Source of the DNA: Bacteroidetes bacterium UKL13-3
GTDB taxonomy: Bacteria; Bacteroidota; Bacteroidia; UKL13-3
Reading direction: 5' to 3'
DNA length: 64,000 nucleotides
NCBI GenBank assembly: GCA_001602415.1
Contig: CP012155.1
Span: 1,844,718 to 1,908,717, forward strand
A program made the translations under genes and the position numbers. The notes beneath the pieces are model-generated. The model made no database searches. It was not told the DNA's origin and worked only from the letters and a program-made list of their open reading frames with translations. Numbering within the stretch: position 1 is the stretch's first letter; each line of letters opens with the position of its first letter. Shown here one piece after another: positions 9,645-19,059 of this stretch.

Positions 9645-10454
9645 ATGGCATTAGGAAAAATTAACATATTCGCTAATAACTGGGTTGATATGGTGTTTAG
9701 TGGACGTAACCAAGCTTATGGAGCTTATGTGTTGCGCAAAGAAAGTGATAAGAACACCAACAAAGGAATTTTGTACGCTATCATATTTTTTACATTAGCG
9801 GTTTCTTCACCGGTTATTGTCAGCTACATCGAGGGATTGGTTCCCAAGGATGCAGAAGAAGTAAAAGTTACAGAGGTAAACACGCTCGAAGAGCCACCTC
9901 CGGTAGACAAAGATCAACCGCCTCCCCCACCGGCTGAACCACCACCGCCATTAAAATCAACGGTAAAGTTTACACCACCAGAAATTAAACCTGATGAGGA
10001 AGTTCCGGATGAACCACCACCAACTCAGGAAGAGATGAAAGATAAAGATGCTGGCGTAAAAACTGAAGAAGGTGATGCCAACGGAGTTGACCAAAGCTTA
10101 CTAGAAAGTGGCGATGGAGTTACAGGTGATACCGGACCAGAAATCGTAACATTTGCTGAGCAAATGCCTGAGTTTGAAGGTGGACAAGAGGAAATGATGA
10201 GGTACTTCTCTAAAAACATTAACTATCCTCCTGTTGCTCGCGAAAATGGTATTGAAGGACGCGTAATTCTTCAATTTGTTGTTGGTACTGATGGTAAAAT
10301 TTCACAAATTGAAGTATTGAAAAAACTAGGATGGGGTCTAGAGGAAGAGGCTGTTCGTGTTGTTAAATCGATGCCACCTTGGCGCCCGGGTAAACAAAAT
10401 GGTAAACCTGTATTCGTTAAATTTACCCTTCCTGTAGTATTTAAGTTGAACTAG
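9645..10454 (+). CDS. tonB: Energy transducer TonB
   Basis: A 269-residue periplasm-spanning protein that passes ExbB/ExbD energy to TonB-dependent outer-membrane receptors. The N-terminal cytoplasmic segment FSGRNQAYGAYVLRKES is typical of Bacteroidota TonB, followed by one membrane helix (about 40-62), a proline- and glutamate-rich spacer (about 85-135) and a C-terminal TonB domain (about 185-268) with NYPPVARENGIEGRV. The start lies 4 bp after exbD, so translation is probably coupled. Confidence 0.94.
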   Translation: MALGKINIFANNWVDMVFSGRNQAYGAYVLRKESDKNTNKGILYAIIFFTLAVSSPVIVSYIEGLVPKDAEEVKVTEVNTLEEPPPVDKDQPPPPPAEPPPPLKSTVKFTPPEIKPDEEVPDEPPPTQEEMKDKDAGVKTEEGDANGVDQSLLESGDGVTGDTGPEIVTFAEQMPEFEGGQEEMMRYFSKNINYPPVARENGIEGRVILQFVVGTDGKISQIEVLKKLGWGLEEEAVRVVKSMPPWRPGKQNGKPVFVKFTLPVVFKLN

Positions 10455-10472
10455 TATTTAATAGAAACGATT

Positions 10473-10682
10473 TTGGACAAAACACCCCAAGACCGTGAAT
10501 CAAAAGTAGCCATGATCCTGAAGTATTTCGGAGTTATCATGGCTATTTTTTATTTCACCATGGGAGCCGCAGTGCTCTTTTTACCCATGTTTGCAAGTAT
10601 TGATAACACAATTAGGTATATATTTGCGGCAATGCTCCTCGTTTATGGAGCCTTTCGTATTTACAGAATTTTTAAATCGTAA
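10473..10682 (+). CDS. Small two-helix membrane protein, TTG start
   Basis: A 69-residue protein with two hydrophobic helices (about 18-40 and 45-66) and a charged N-terminus. It has no recognised family. The only in-frame start that keeps the charged N-terminus is TTG at 10473; the next ATG (10512) would cut into the first helix region. It is tucked between tonB (18 bp) and the PstS-like gene (7 bp), so it is almost certainly part of the operon. A small accessory subunit of the Ton machinery is possible but only inferred from position. Confidence 0.65.
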   Translation: MDKTPQDRESKVAMILKYFGVIMAIFYFTMGAAVLFLPMFASIDNTIRYIFAAMLLVYGAFRIYRIFKS

Positions 10683-10689
10683 GCATAAC

Positions 10690-11628
10690 ATGAAATCAAT
10701 CGGTTATATTTTATATGCGTTGGCGTTTATTCAGTTTGGTTGCGGTAATGGTGAAAAAAACGCAAACAAATTAGATACAGCTACGAGTGGGACCATTACT
10801 GTTGCAGCCGATGAAAGTTTGCGTCCAATCGTTGAAGCTGAAATTGAAGTTTTTGAATCCATTTATCCCGATGCGCATTTAAACGTGGTATACACCAACG
10901 AATACGATGCCATGCAACTATTGGTTAATGATTCTGCTCGCATTGCTATCACATCTAGAGAGCTATTGCCCGAAGAGAAAGCAGTATTGGATAAAGCAAC
11001 AATTACTCCGCGTTATGCTCCATTTTGCAAAGATGCCATTGCCATTATAATGAACAAGGCTTCCAACGATACCGTTTTAACCATGGAACAAGTAAAAGCT
11101 GTTATGGATGGTAGTTACCAAACATGGCAGGACATCAACAAGAAAAATACAAACTCTCCCATTCAAGTGGTGTTTGATAGTCCAAAATCAGGGGCCATTC
11201 GCCATTTAACAGACAGTGTGTTGAAAGGTGCTACTTTAGCCAAACATTGTTTTGCAGTTAACGATAACAAAGCCGTGATTGATTATGTTGAAAAAAACAA
11301 AAACAGCATTGGACTTATTGGCGTGAGTTGGATAAGCGACAGAGACGACTCTACAAGTAATAGTTTTGTCAATCGCGTGCGTGTGGTAAACCTTGTTCCA
11401 GCTAACCCCGAAACAGCGGAAGCACGCACAATGAAGCCTTATCAGGCATATATCGCCCTCAAACAATATCCATTGTGGAGATCCGTTCAAATAACTTTGC
11501 GGGAACCACGCACCGGTTTAGGCACGGGCTTTGCAAGCTTTGTTGCCAGCGATACCGGACAACGTATAGTCTTAAAAAGCGGACTGGTTCCGGCTACCGC
11601 ACCCATTAGAATTATAGAACTAAAATAA
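10690..11628 (+). CDS. PstS-like substrate-binding lipoprotein
   Basis: A 312-residue periplasmic-binding-protein fold of the phosphate/PstS class. The start at 10690 gives a lipoprotein signal ending FIQFGCGN, while an earlier in-frame ATG (10591) would run through the preceding gene. Motifs include GTITVAADESLRPIVEAE and TLTMEQVKAVMDG-like sequence followed by FDSPKSGAIRHL, typical of the PBP_like_2 domain. No ABC permease lies nearby, so it is probably not a transporter subunit; it accompanies exbB-exbD-exbD-tonB and a TPR gene, a grouping I recall from other Bacteroidota. Confidence 0.8.
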   Translation: MKSIGYILYALAFIQFGCGNGEKNANKLDTATSGTITVAADESLRPIVEAEIEVFESIYPDAHLNVVYTNEYDAMQLLVNDSARIAITSRELLPEEKAVLDKATITPRYAPFCKDAIAIIMNKASNDTVLTMEQVKAVMDGSYQTWQDINKKNTNSPIQVVFDSPKSGAIRHLTDSVLKGATLAKHCFAVNDNKAVIDYVEKNKNSIGLIGVSWISDRDDSTSNSFVNRVRVVNLVPANPETAEARTMKPYQAYIALKQYPLWRSVQITLREPRTGLGTGFASFVASDTGQRIVLKSGLVPATAPIRIIELK

Positions 11629-11644
11629 ACAGAGAAATATACAG

Positions 11645-13261
11645 ATGATGAACATGAAAAAGTTAAGTGTAGTTGTGTTAATGACCATAAGTTCAATAGC
11701 GGTATTTGCACAAACAATAGCAGATGGATTACAGGCATTAGATTTTGAGCAATTTGAAAAGGCCAGAGGCATTTTTACTGCCCTCAGCCAACAAGAACCA
11801 ACCAAAGGTGCCAACTTTTACTATTTAGGTCAGGCACAATGGAGCTTATACAATGAAACAGAAGCACGTGCTGCATATACAGCCGGAATTGCTGCCGAAC
11901 CAACCAATCCTATGAATTATGCCGGATTAGGAGCATTAGCCCTTGAAAACGAAAAGGTAGATGAAGCGAAAACCTATTTCGACAAAGCGTTATCATTTAG
12001 CCGCACCAAAGATGGAAGATACAAAGATATCAATGCATTAATTGTTGTAGCAGGAGGAATGATTTCGGCAGAAACCAAATTAACAGATGATGCTGTTAAA
12101 TTAGTTGAAGCGGCATTAGAGCTAGATAAGAAAAACTACAATGCCTTGCTTGTTGCTGGTGATGTGTATTTGGAAAAAAACGAAGGTGGAAAAGCAGCTA
12201 CAATGTATGAGAATGCTATTTCGTTGCAAAAAAATAATCCTAAAGCGTACACAAAAGTATCTAGCATTTGGTTGCGTGTAAAAAATGCTGAAGCTACCAA
12301 AAATGAACTCGATCGTGCGTTGGCAATCGACCCAAATTATGCACCTGCTTTGAAAAATTTAGCGGAGTTTTATTCCTTATCTAAACAGTATGTAAAAGCG
12401 AAAGAAACATTCCAAAAATACCTTCAAAACTCTGAGCCGAGTAATGCTAACAAAGCTCGTTTTGCGCGTATTCTCTTCCGCAACAAGGAATACAACGAAG
12501 CATTAACGGTTATTTTGGACTTACAACAATCCGATAAGTCAGATTTGTATTTATTCCGTTTGGCTGGATACAGTTATTATGAAGTAGGAAATGAAACAAA
12601 AGATACAACCAAGTTTCAACCTGGAGTGGATGCATTGGAGTATTTTATGGTTAAAATTGACCCTAAAAAAATTCTATCAAACGACTACGAATACTTGGGT
12701 AAATTATATGCACGTATCAAAGGAAAGGATAGTTTGGCCATAATGAATATTGGCAGAGCATTGGCTTTGGATCCGAACAAAACCGAATTATTAAAAGAAG
12801 CTGGAATGATTTATAATAAGTTAAAACGTTTTGATCAATCTATCATGTATTTTGAAAAATATATTGGCTCAACTCAAAAAGTTCTACTTGTAGATTATCA
12901 ATTGCTTGGTTTGGCTTCCTACTATGGCAAATATTTTTCGAAATCAGATTCAGCTTTCGCTAAAATTTTAGAGTTGAAACCAGATTACGCTGATGGTTAC
13001 TATTGGAGAGGGGCCGCAGCCGCAGGTAACGATCCTGAATTTAAAACAACCGCAGCCAAAGACTTTTGGGAAAAATACTTGAGCCTTACTGAAGCAACTC
13101 CTGAAAAGTTTAAGAAAAACTTGGTTAATACTTACAACAACCTTGGTGTATATTATATCAAAACAGATAACAACGCCAAGGCTAAAGAATATTACAATAA
13201 GACATTGGCTATAGACCCTGAAAACAAAGAAGCTAAAGAGCGCATTAAACAACTCAAATAA
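11645..13261 (+). CDS. Secreted TPR-repeat protein
   Basis: A 538-residue protein with a signal peptide ending at AVFAQ and then tetratricopeptide repeats along nearly its whole length; clear units include ANFYYLGQAQWSLYNETEAR, AYTKVSSIWLRVKNAEAT and the last one, NLGVYYIKTDNNAKAKEYY. TPR arrays act as protein-binding scaffolds, here in the periplasm. Three ATG codons (11645, 11648, 11654) are possible; the third gives the most typical signal peptide, MKKLSVVV. It lies 16 bp after the PstS-like gene and ends the cluster, with an intrinsic terminator behind it. Confidence 0.85.
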   Translation: MMNMKKLSVVVLMTISSIAVFAQTIADGLQALDFEQFEKARGIFTALSQQEPTKGANFYYLGQAQWSLYNETEARAAYTAGIAAEPTNPMNYAGLGALALENEKVDEAKTYFDKALSFSRTKDGRYKDINALIVVAGGMISAETKLTDDAVKLVEAALELDKKNYNALLVAGDVYLEKNEGGKAATMYENAISLQKNNPKAYTKVSSIWLRVKNAEATKNELDRALAIDPNYAPALKNLAEFYSLSKQYVKAKETFQKYLQNSEPSNANKARFARILFRNKEYNEALTVILDLQQSDKSDLYLFRLAGYSYYEVGNETKDTTKFQPGVDALEYFMVKIDPKKILSNDYEYLGKLYARIKGKDSLAIMNIGRALALDPNKTELLKEAGMIYNKLKRFDQSIMYFEKYIGSTQKVLLVDYQLLGLASYYGKYFSKSDSAFAKILELKPDYADGYYWRGAAAAGNDPEFKTTAAKDFWEKYLSLTEATPEKFKKNLVNTYNNLGVYYIKTDNNAKAKEYYNKTLAIDPENKEAKERIKQLK

Positions 13262-13275
13262 TAATTCAGACATTA

Positions 13276-13317
13276 AATGGTCGGGAGATGGTTGGAAGAA
13301 ATTCCGGCCATTTTTTT
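13276..13317 (+). terminator. Intrinsic terminator of the tonB cluster
   Basis: Stem AATGGTCGG / CCGGCCATT (one G-T pair) with a 19-nt loop followed by seven T. It sits just after the TPR gene and overlaps the end of the convergent Hpt gene. Confidence 0.7.
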
Positions 13318-13657
13318 ATGCTTTTAGGATAGCATTGATTTGGTTTTCGAGTTCTTTTAGATAACCTTCAAGAAGTTCTATTTTTTGAGGAAGAGAATCT
13401 GCGCCAACGTGGAATTTACCAATAGTTTCGATTTCAAGCACTAAATCAGAAACAACTGGAACGCCCAATATTTGAATAGGAGCTTTCATTTTATGAGCAG
13501 TAGATCCTAACATATCCAATGATTGACTTGCTGCATGTTGTTTCAGCTCAGTTAATTCTGGGAATGTTGTTGTTAAAAACATGGTTAACATTTCCTTAAT
13601 AAACGTTTGATCACCTCTGGATATGGTTTGTAAATACGAAAGATCCAATTGAATCAT
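13316..13657 (-). CDS. Hpt-domain phosphotransfer protein
   Basis: A 113-residue all-helical protein consisting of a single histidine phosphotransfer domain. The phospho-accepting residue is His55 in STAHKMKAPIQILG, the Hpt core motif. Such proteins shuttle phosphate between hybrid histidine kinases and response regulators. No kinase or regulator is adjacent, so the partner is elsewhere; the PhoR/PhoB pair 12 kb away is a direct-transfer type and unlikely to need it. Confidence 0.85.
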   Translation of the reverse strand: MIQLDLSYLQTISRGDQTFIKEMLTMFLTTTFPELTELKQHAASQSLDMLGSTAHKMKAPIQILGVPVVSDLVLEIETIGKFHVGADSLPQKIELLEGYLKELENQINAILKA

Positions 13658-13714
13658 ATTTGAGAATTAATAGGTTCAATTATACATAAATGTTACTACT
13701 TTTGAAGTTAATTT

Positions 13715-14464
13715 ATGACAAAAGGCATTTGTAGTTTAAGTAATATTCCTCTTCGCAAAGAAAGTGATAGCCGCAGTGAAATCGTTTCAACCCTATTATT
13801 TGGCGAAACTTATACTGTTTTGCAGAGTGGGGAAGATTGGACATTCATCAAAACCCATTTGGATGAATATGAAGGCTGGATTAGCTCTAAACAAGTAACT
13901 ATACTTTATCAAGAACCAAAGACACACACACCGGTTACCGATTTCCCTTTTGCCATTATTCAAACACCACGCGCTTTTATAATGGCTCCATACGGAAGTT
14001 TGTTGCCTGATTATGATGGATCGGATTGTTATATAAATGGCGAAAACATGAAGGTAACCAATACACAACAAACGCAATCGGCAAGCAATATTAATTATAT
14101 TACCCGTCAATTTTTAAATGTGCCTTATTTATGGGGAGGTAAAACCCCTTTTGGCATTGATTGCTCGGGATTTAGCCAAATTGTGTTCCGTTGTATTGGA
14201 ATTAATCTTCATCGAGACGCATACCAACAAGCCGAACAAGGAAAGGTTGTTTCGTTTTTAGAAGAGGTACAAACGGGTGACCTTGCTTTTTTTGATAATG
14301 AAGAAGGACGCATTACCCATGTTGGCATCATGCTCAATTCACACTCTATTATTCATGCTTCGGGCAAAGTGCGTTTAGATAATATCGACTCATACGGCAT
14401 CTTAGATGCTGAAAACAGAAACTACTCTCATAAGTTGCGCATTATAAAAAGATTACTTTCGTAG
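13715..14464 (+). CDS. SH3/NlpC-P60 peptidoglycan endopeptidase
   Basis: A 249-residue cell-wall hydrolase that cuts gamma-D-Glu-meso-DAP stem-peptide bonds. An SH3-like segment (about 10-60, GEDWTFIKTHLDEYEGWIS) and a second SH3-like region precede the NlpC/P60 domain. The catalytic triad positions are visible: Cys150 in GIDCSGF, His202 in THVGIML and His214 in IHASG. No signal peptide is seen, as in related Bacteroidota and Bacillus YkfC-like enzymes, so it may process recycled peptides in the cytoplasm. Confidence 0.9.
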   Translation: MTKGICSLSNIPLRKESDSRSEIVSTLLFGETYTVLQSGEDWTFIKTHLDEYEGWISSKQVTILYQEPKTHTPVTDFPFAIIQTPRAFIMAPYGSLLPDYDGSDCYINGENMKVTNTQQTQSASNINYITRQFLNVPYLWGGKTPFGIDCSGFSQIVFRCIGINLHRDAYQQAEQGKVVSFLEEVQTGDLAFFDNEEGRITHVGIMLNSHSIIHASGKVRLDNIDSYGILDAENRNYSHKLRIIKRLLS

Positions 14465-14523
14465 AAACTTTTAAACTCACCAATTGTTCGACATCCATAA
14501 GAACACAAACAATCAAACTATAT

Positions 14524-15003
14524 ATGGCACTACAAAAAGGAGATAAAGCTCCATCTTTCAAACTATTTAACAGCGATAAAAAGGAAGTTTCATTAAGCGA
14601 TTTTAATGGCAAAAACCTTATCGTACATTTCTTCCCGCAAGCTTTCACAGGTGTTTGCACCACCCAATTATGCACGGTACGCGATGCAATTTCTATGTAC
14701 AAAAATGATAAAGCAGATGTAGTTGCCATTTCGGTTGACTCTGTTTTTACATTGGGTAAATTTAAAGAAGAACAAAAATTGCAATTCGATTTGTTATCGG
14801 ATTTTAACAAAGACGTTTCAGCAACATACGGAGCTATTCACGAAGTTTTTCCTGCTTTTGGAATGAAAGGTGTATCGAAACGTGCTGCTTTTGTTATTGA
14901 TGGTCACGGAACCATTCAGTATGCTGAAGTATTGGACAGTCCGGGCGATTTACCAAACTTTGCAGCCATCAACGAAACACTAACTTCATTGGCAACAGCT
15001 TAA
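14524..15003 (+). CDS. Peroxiredoxin (AhpE/BCP-like)
   Basis: A 159-residue cytoplasmic thiol peroxidase reducing hydroperoxides. The peroxidatic Cys45 lies in FTGVCTTQLC, with the PxxxT/S-C environment of the family and a second Cys50 five residues on, an arrangement seen in BCP-type enzymes. The C-terminal part AFVIDGHGTIQYAEV is the conserved thioredoxin-fold strand. It is followed by its own terminator. Confidence 0.9.
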   Translation: MALQKGDKAPSFKLFNSDKKEVSLSDFNGKNLIVHFFPQAFTGVCTTQLCTVRDAISMYKNDKADVVAISVDSVFTLGKFKEEQKLQFDLLSDFNKDVSATYGAIHEVFPAFGMKGVSKRAAFVIDGHGTIQYAEVLDSPGDLPNFAAINETLTSLATA

Positions 15004-15027
15004 TTAGTAATAGTAAGCAAACATTCT

Positions 15028-15065
15028 AAATCCCGATAGTGCTAATCATTGTCGGGATTTTTTAT
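15028..15065 (+). terminator. Intrinsic terminator
   Basis: Stem AAATCCCGA / TCGGGATTT with an internal loop and a T run, 25 bp after the peroxiredoxin and just before the end of the convergent peptidase gene. Confidence 0.75.
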
Positions 15066-15067
15066 GT

Positions 15068-16252
15068 TTACTGGTTTTGTTTGATAAATGACTTTTGAAC
15101 AATGGCATCGCCCGATTTAACTTCCAACACATAATAGCCTGCGGGAAGCTCCTCAAGGTTGAGCACATTGTTGGTAATATCTATACTGTGTTTAAAAATC
15201 TCTTTTCCCATGACATTGTAAATCCTTACAGTTCCATTTATCGCAGCGTTTAATTGTAGTGTTAACGCATTAAAAGCAGGGTTTGGATAGATAGAGAAGT
15301 CAAGTGTAGGAAAATCCTTTAATCCTGTTAATCTTCCTGTTTGGGTAATATCACAAATAGCTGCAATAGCAAGTTTGCTCATTTTTGTAAAATAAGGAAG
15401 GTGCATATTCTCGATGCTATCACCCCACAAGTGCCAATTAGGGTTAAAATCTTTGTCGTAATCTTCGGTAAGTCCGATAGCTGTCGCGCCTACATTCCAA
15501 AAGGAATTGTGATCAGTTGATTTATTGCCTGGATTTTTGATTGTCGTTTGCAAATCCGTTTGGTATCTGGTATTTACTTCCATAATTTTTTGAGCTAACG
15601 AAACTGAATTTCCCACAGGAAATGTGTGAATCATAGCAAGTGAATCAACGTTACCATCATAACCAATCATATCTAAATTAATTGTTGCTTTCACATCCCA
15701 AAACCCAACGGGACCATCAGGAGCAAACGCTTTACTACCTAATAAACCCACCTCTTCTTCATCCCAAAAAGCAAGAATAAGTGTGTATGGAAAATCCACT
15801 GATTGCAACACCCTGGCTGCTTCAAGCAAAGCCGCAGCTCCACTTGCATTATCATCCGCTCCTTGAAATTTCATGGTAGCATTACCCACACAATCGTAAT
15901 GAGCGCATAAAATATAAGCTTGTTTAGTATTTACTTTTCCATTCTTAAAGGCAACTATATTTCGGCCAGAGTTGCTAAATGGAATATCCTCAACCAAAAA
16001 TCCATATTGCGTGAGGGTTTGTTTAAGATAATCTGCCGCCACAATATTTCCAAGATGTGTTGCAAAACGTGATTCGATTATGTGTGATTGTCCATTAATA
16101 ACAACAGCCTCTCTCCCACTTAATGCCTTTACGAAATAAACCAAACTGTCCTGGCTCACTTTGTTTATAGCCATAAGGCAATCCAATTGTTGTGCTTCAA
16201 CCGAAAATAATTGAAAAATCAGAGCAAGGGAAATGAAGAATCGATAAATCAT
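15068..16252 (-). CDS. Secreted M28-family zinc peptidase with T9SS sorting domain
   Basis: A 394-residue exported aminopeptidase-like protein. From the start at 16252 it has a signal peptide ending VEAQQ, then an M28 peptidase domain with the two-zinc ligand pattern: His/Asp in AHYDCVG, Asp in GADDNASGAAAL, Glu-Glu in WDEEEVGLLGS, Asp in INLDMIGYD and His in STDHNSF. The last 80 residues (DFSIYPNPAFNALTLQL to the C-terminus) form a type IX secretion sorting domain, so the enzyme is exported through the outer membrane. An upstream ATG (16294) would overlap a promoter-like box and spoil the signal peptide. Confidence 0.92.
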   Translation of the reverse strand: MIYRFFISLALIFQLFSVEAQQLDCLMAINKVSQDSLVYFVKALSGREAVVINGQSHIIESRFATHLGNIVAADYLKQTLTQYGFLVEDIPFSNSGRNIVAFKNGKVNTKQAYILCAHYDCVGNATMKFQGADDNASGAAALLEAARVLQSVDFPYTLILAFWDEEEVGLLGSKAFAPDGPVGFWDVKATINLDMIGYDGNVDSLAMIHTFPVGNSVSLAQKIMEVNTRYQTDLQTTIKNPGNKSTDHNSFWNVGATAIGLTEDYDKDFNPNWHLWGDSIENMHLPYFTKMSKLAIAAICDITQTGRLTGLKDFPTLDFSIYPNPAFNALTLQLNAAINGTVRIYNVMGKEIFKHSIDITNNVLNLEELPAGYYVLEVKSGDAIVQKSFIKQNQ

Positions 16253-16291
16253 ATAACGATAAGAGTTGAATGGATGAATATTCGTTGCAGG

Positions 16292-16299
16292 CAAAGTTA
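16292..16299 (-). promoter_or_regulatory. Putative -7 box for the M28 peptidase gene
   Basis: Minus-strand TAACTTTG matches TAnnTTTG, about 40 bp upstream of the ATG at 16252. No -33 box seen. Confidence 0.35.
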
Positions 16300-16474
16300 A
16301 ATGTAAAAAATCAATTCGTACATGTAAGAATACTCCACACCCAACTCATAAATTATTGAATAAAAGGAACTCAACCAAAAAATACTAATATACATACTCA
16401 AAAATCGTCACTTGAATTGTCATTTCTGGTTATCAACATATTAAATAATTATTTTTTTAGGTTCAAGATTCTAT

Positions 16475-16482
16475 TAAATTTG
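16475..16482 (+). promoter_or_regulatory. Putative -7 box for pckA
   Basis: TAAATTTG matches TAnnTTTG, 31 bp before the pckA ATG. The -33 region is T-rich but lacks a clear TTTG. Confidence 0.35.
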
Positions 16483-16513
16483 TCACCCTATCAATTAACG
16501 TAAATCACTGATT

Positions 16514-18109
16514 ATGACAACTCATGCGATTGCAGACAAGCTACTTAGCAAAGCTTCTCAAGCGTTCACTAATTTAACACCTGAAGAACTGGTAAAACAC
16601 GCCCTTGAAAACAAGGAAGGCGTTTTAAATGATACAGGTGCCTTAATGGCTGATACCGGAGAATTTACAGGCCGCTCACCTAAAGATAAGTTTTGTGTTG
16701 TAGATACCAAAACAGAAAACACGGTTTGGTGGGGTGAAGTGAACCAAAAGTTCGACTCTGATAAATTTGAGAAACTTTTAAACAAAGTAATCGACAACTT
16801 TGAAGGTAAAAAAATGTATGTACGCGATGCGTATGCTTGCGCAGACCCTCGCTACCGTTTAAACCTTCGTGTGTTCAACGAAACAGCTTACCACAATTTG
16901 TTTTGTAATAACCTGTTTTTACGCCCTACAGCCGAAGAATTAAAGAACTTTGAGCCAGAATGGTTAATCATTAACGCGCCAAGTTTTAAAGCTGTGGCTG
17001 CTGAAGATGGAACCCGCCAGCACAATTTCACCATGATTGATTTCACTCGCAAAATTATCTTGATTGGAGGAAGCGCTTACACAGGTGAAATGAAGAAAGG
17101 TATCTTTACTGTGTTGAATTATATTTTACCACAAGAACGCAACACGTTATCAATGCATTGCTCGGCAAACATTGGTAAAAATGGTGATACTGCTATTTTC
17201 TTCGGACTTTCGGGAACAGGTAAAACTACTTTATCTGCAGATCCGGATCGTAAACTAATTGGTGACGATGAACACGGCTGGGCTGAGGATAGCGTATTTA
17301 ACTTTGAAGGTGGGTGCTACGCAAAATGCGTTGACTTAACCGAAGAAAAAGAGCCACAAATTTTCCATGCCATTAAAGCAGGTGCTTTGTTGGAAAATAC
17401 TCGTTTCTTCCCGGGCACAACTACTGTTGATTACAGTAACATTAGTGTTACAGAAAACACTCGAGCAGCATATCCATTGCATCATATTGATAATATCGCC
17501 ATTCCTTCAGTAGGAAAAGCTCCTGAAAATATTTTCTTCTTAACAGCTGATGCCTTTGGTGTGTTACCTCCAATCTCTAAATTGAGTGTTGGTCAGGCAA
17601 TGTACAGTTTCATAAGTGGTTATACGGCAAAAGTTGCCGGAACTGAAGCAGGAGTTACTGAGCCACAAGCTACCTTCTCAGCATGTTTCGGACGTGTGTT
17701 CTTGCCTTTACATCCGGGTAAATACGCTGAGATGTTAGGTGAAAAATTAAAAGCGAATCCGAACATCAATGTATGGTTAATCAATACAGGTTGGACCGGT
17801 GGTGCTTATGGTACAGGTTCTCGAATGAAGTTGAGTTACACTCGTGCCATGATTACTGCAGCTTTAAATGGTGAATTAAACAACGTTGCATACGAAGCAC
17901 ATCCTGTGTTTGGTTATATGATGCCAACCAGTTGCCCGAATGCTCCTGCTGAATTATTAAACCCACGTAACACTTGGGCTGATAAATCAGCATATGATGC
18001 ACAAGCAAATAAATTGGCTAATATGTTTGTGAAAAACTTTGAACAATATGCAGCAGGCGTTTCTAAAGAAATTTTAGACGCAGCACCTAAAGCAACTCAG
18101 AACGCTTAA
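16514..18109 (+). CDS. pckA: Phosphoenolpyruvate carboxykinase (ATP)
   Basis: A 531-residue cytoplasmic enzyme converting oxaloacetate and ATP to phosphoenolpyruvate, CO2 and ADP, the first committed step of gluconeogenesis. The P-loop GLSGTGKTTLSADP lies near residues 232-245, followed by LIGDDEHGW with the metal-binding Asp, and by ENTRFFPGT and the later WTGGAYGTGSRMKL. Length and motifs match the ATP-dependent family rather than the GTP type. It is monocistronic and bounded by a strong terminator. Confidence 0.97.
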   Translation: MTTHAIADKLLSKASQAFTNLTPEELVKHALENKEGVLNDTGALMADTGEFTGRSPKDKFCVVDTKTENTVWWGEVNQKFDSDKFEKLLNKVIDNFEGKKMYVRDAYACADPRYRLNLRVFNETAYHNLFCNNLFLRPTAEELKNFEPEWLIINAPSFKAVAAEDGTRQHNFTMIDFTRKIILIGGSAYTGEMKKGIFTVLNYILPQERNTLSMHCSANIGKNGDTAIFFGLSGTGKTTLSADPDRKLIGDDEHGWAEDSVFNFEGGCYAKCVDLTEEKEPQIFHAIKAGALLENTRFFPGTTTVDYSNISVTENTRAAYPLHHIDNIAIPSVGKAPENIFFLTADAFGVLPPISKLSVGQAMYSFISGYTAKVAGTEAGVTEPQATFSACFGRVFLPLHPGKYAEMLGEKLKANPNINVWLINTGWTGGAYGTGSRMKLSYTRAMITAALNGELNNVAYEAHPVFGYMMPTSCPNAPAELLNPRNTWADKSAYDAQANKLANMFVKNFEQYAAGVSKEILDAAPKATQNA

Positions 18110-18131
18110 TCAGCTAGACTGAATATTTATC

Positions 18132-18167
18132 AAAACGGTCATCTGTGAAAACGGATGACCGTTTTTT
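18132..18167 (+). terminator. Intrinsic terminator of pckA
   Basis: An 11-bp or longer perfect stem AAACGGTCATC / GATGACCGTTT with a short loop and six T, 22 bp after the stop codon. Confidence 0.88.
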
Positions 18168-18342
18168 GTTGTTGTGAAAACATATATAATAGCAATTACT
18201 TGGCAAAAGGAGTTGTTCACTATTAAGTCAATTTATTGCTAGGATATTATGCCCACTGCCTACTTTACTCTTTGCTTAAGGCTTCTTCATTTACTCTAAA
18301 TCCTGCCTTCAAAATTTACAGTGATTTGTTTAGTTTTGTTAC

Positions 18343-19059
18343 ATGCATCTATTTTACCAACCCGACCTTTCTGTTGATGAACTTTTTTTGAACGAAGAAG
18401 AATCGAAACATTGCATAAGGGTTCTCCGCATGAAAAAAGGCGATGAAGTTCATTTGGCTGATGGAAAAGGAATACATGCCATTGCCAACATTAAGGATGA
18501 TCATCCTAAGAAATGTTTATTGAAACTGCAATCTCGCACACAGCATGCGCTGTCGCGGAATTATTATTTACATATCATTGTTGCTCCAACCAAAAATATA
18601 GATCGTATGGAGTGGTTTATTGAGAAAGCAACTGAAGCAGGAATTGATGAAATTTCGTTTATTGAGACAGAAAATAGTGAACGAGCAAAAGTGAATATGG
18701 ACCGTTGTGAAAAAATTACGATAAGTGCCATGAAACAGAGTAAACAATGGTTTTTACCAAAAATAAATCCGTTGCAAAAATTATCTTCTGCATTGCAAAA
18801 TCATCAATCAGGTAATGCTTACATAGCCTGGTGCGAAACGGCAGCAACGTCTTTGTTATCTCAAAAACTCCTCACAACAACCTCAGCCATTCAGCGTATT
18901 ACTATACTTATTGGTCCCGAAGGCGACTTTACCCCAACCGAAGTTACACAGGCCACCCAAGCAGGATTTCAGCCTGTATCGTTAGGCAACAGCATTTTAC
19001 GCACTGAGACCGCTGCTATCTTTGCTTGCATGTCGGTAAAAGCCATTCGTTCATCGTAA
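18343..19059 (+). CDS. rsmE: 16S rRNA m3U1498 methyltransferase RsmE
   Basis: A 238-residue SPOUT-class enzyme methylating N3 of U1498 in 16S rRNA with S-adenosylmethionine. The N-terminal PUA-like part includes HCIRVLRMKKGDEV; the C-terminal trefoil-knot cofactor site is IGPEGDFTPTEVTQA and SLGNSILRTETAAI. Length is usual. The next gene starts at the base following this stop codon, so the two are probably co-translated. Confidence 0.95.
   Translation: MHLFYQPDLSVDELFLNEEESKHCIRVLRMKKGDEVHLADGKGIHAIANIKDDHPKKCLLKLQSRTQHALSRNYYLHIIVAPTKNIDRMEWFIEKATEAGIDEISFIETENSERAKVNMDRCEKITISAMKQSKQWFLPKINPLQKLSSALQNHQSGNAYIAWCETAATSLLSQKLLTTTSAIQRITILIGPEGDFTPTEVTQATQAGFQPVSLGNSILRTETAAIFACMSVKAIRSS

Noticed and set aside
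10591-10689. Upstream start for the PstS-like gene
   Set aside because: It would overlap the 69-residue membrane protein and bury the lipoprotein signal; the ATG at 10690 fits the lipobox.
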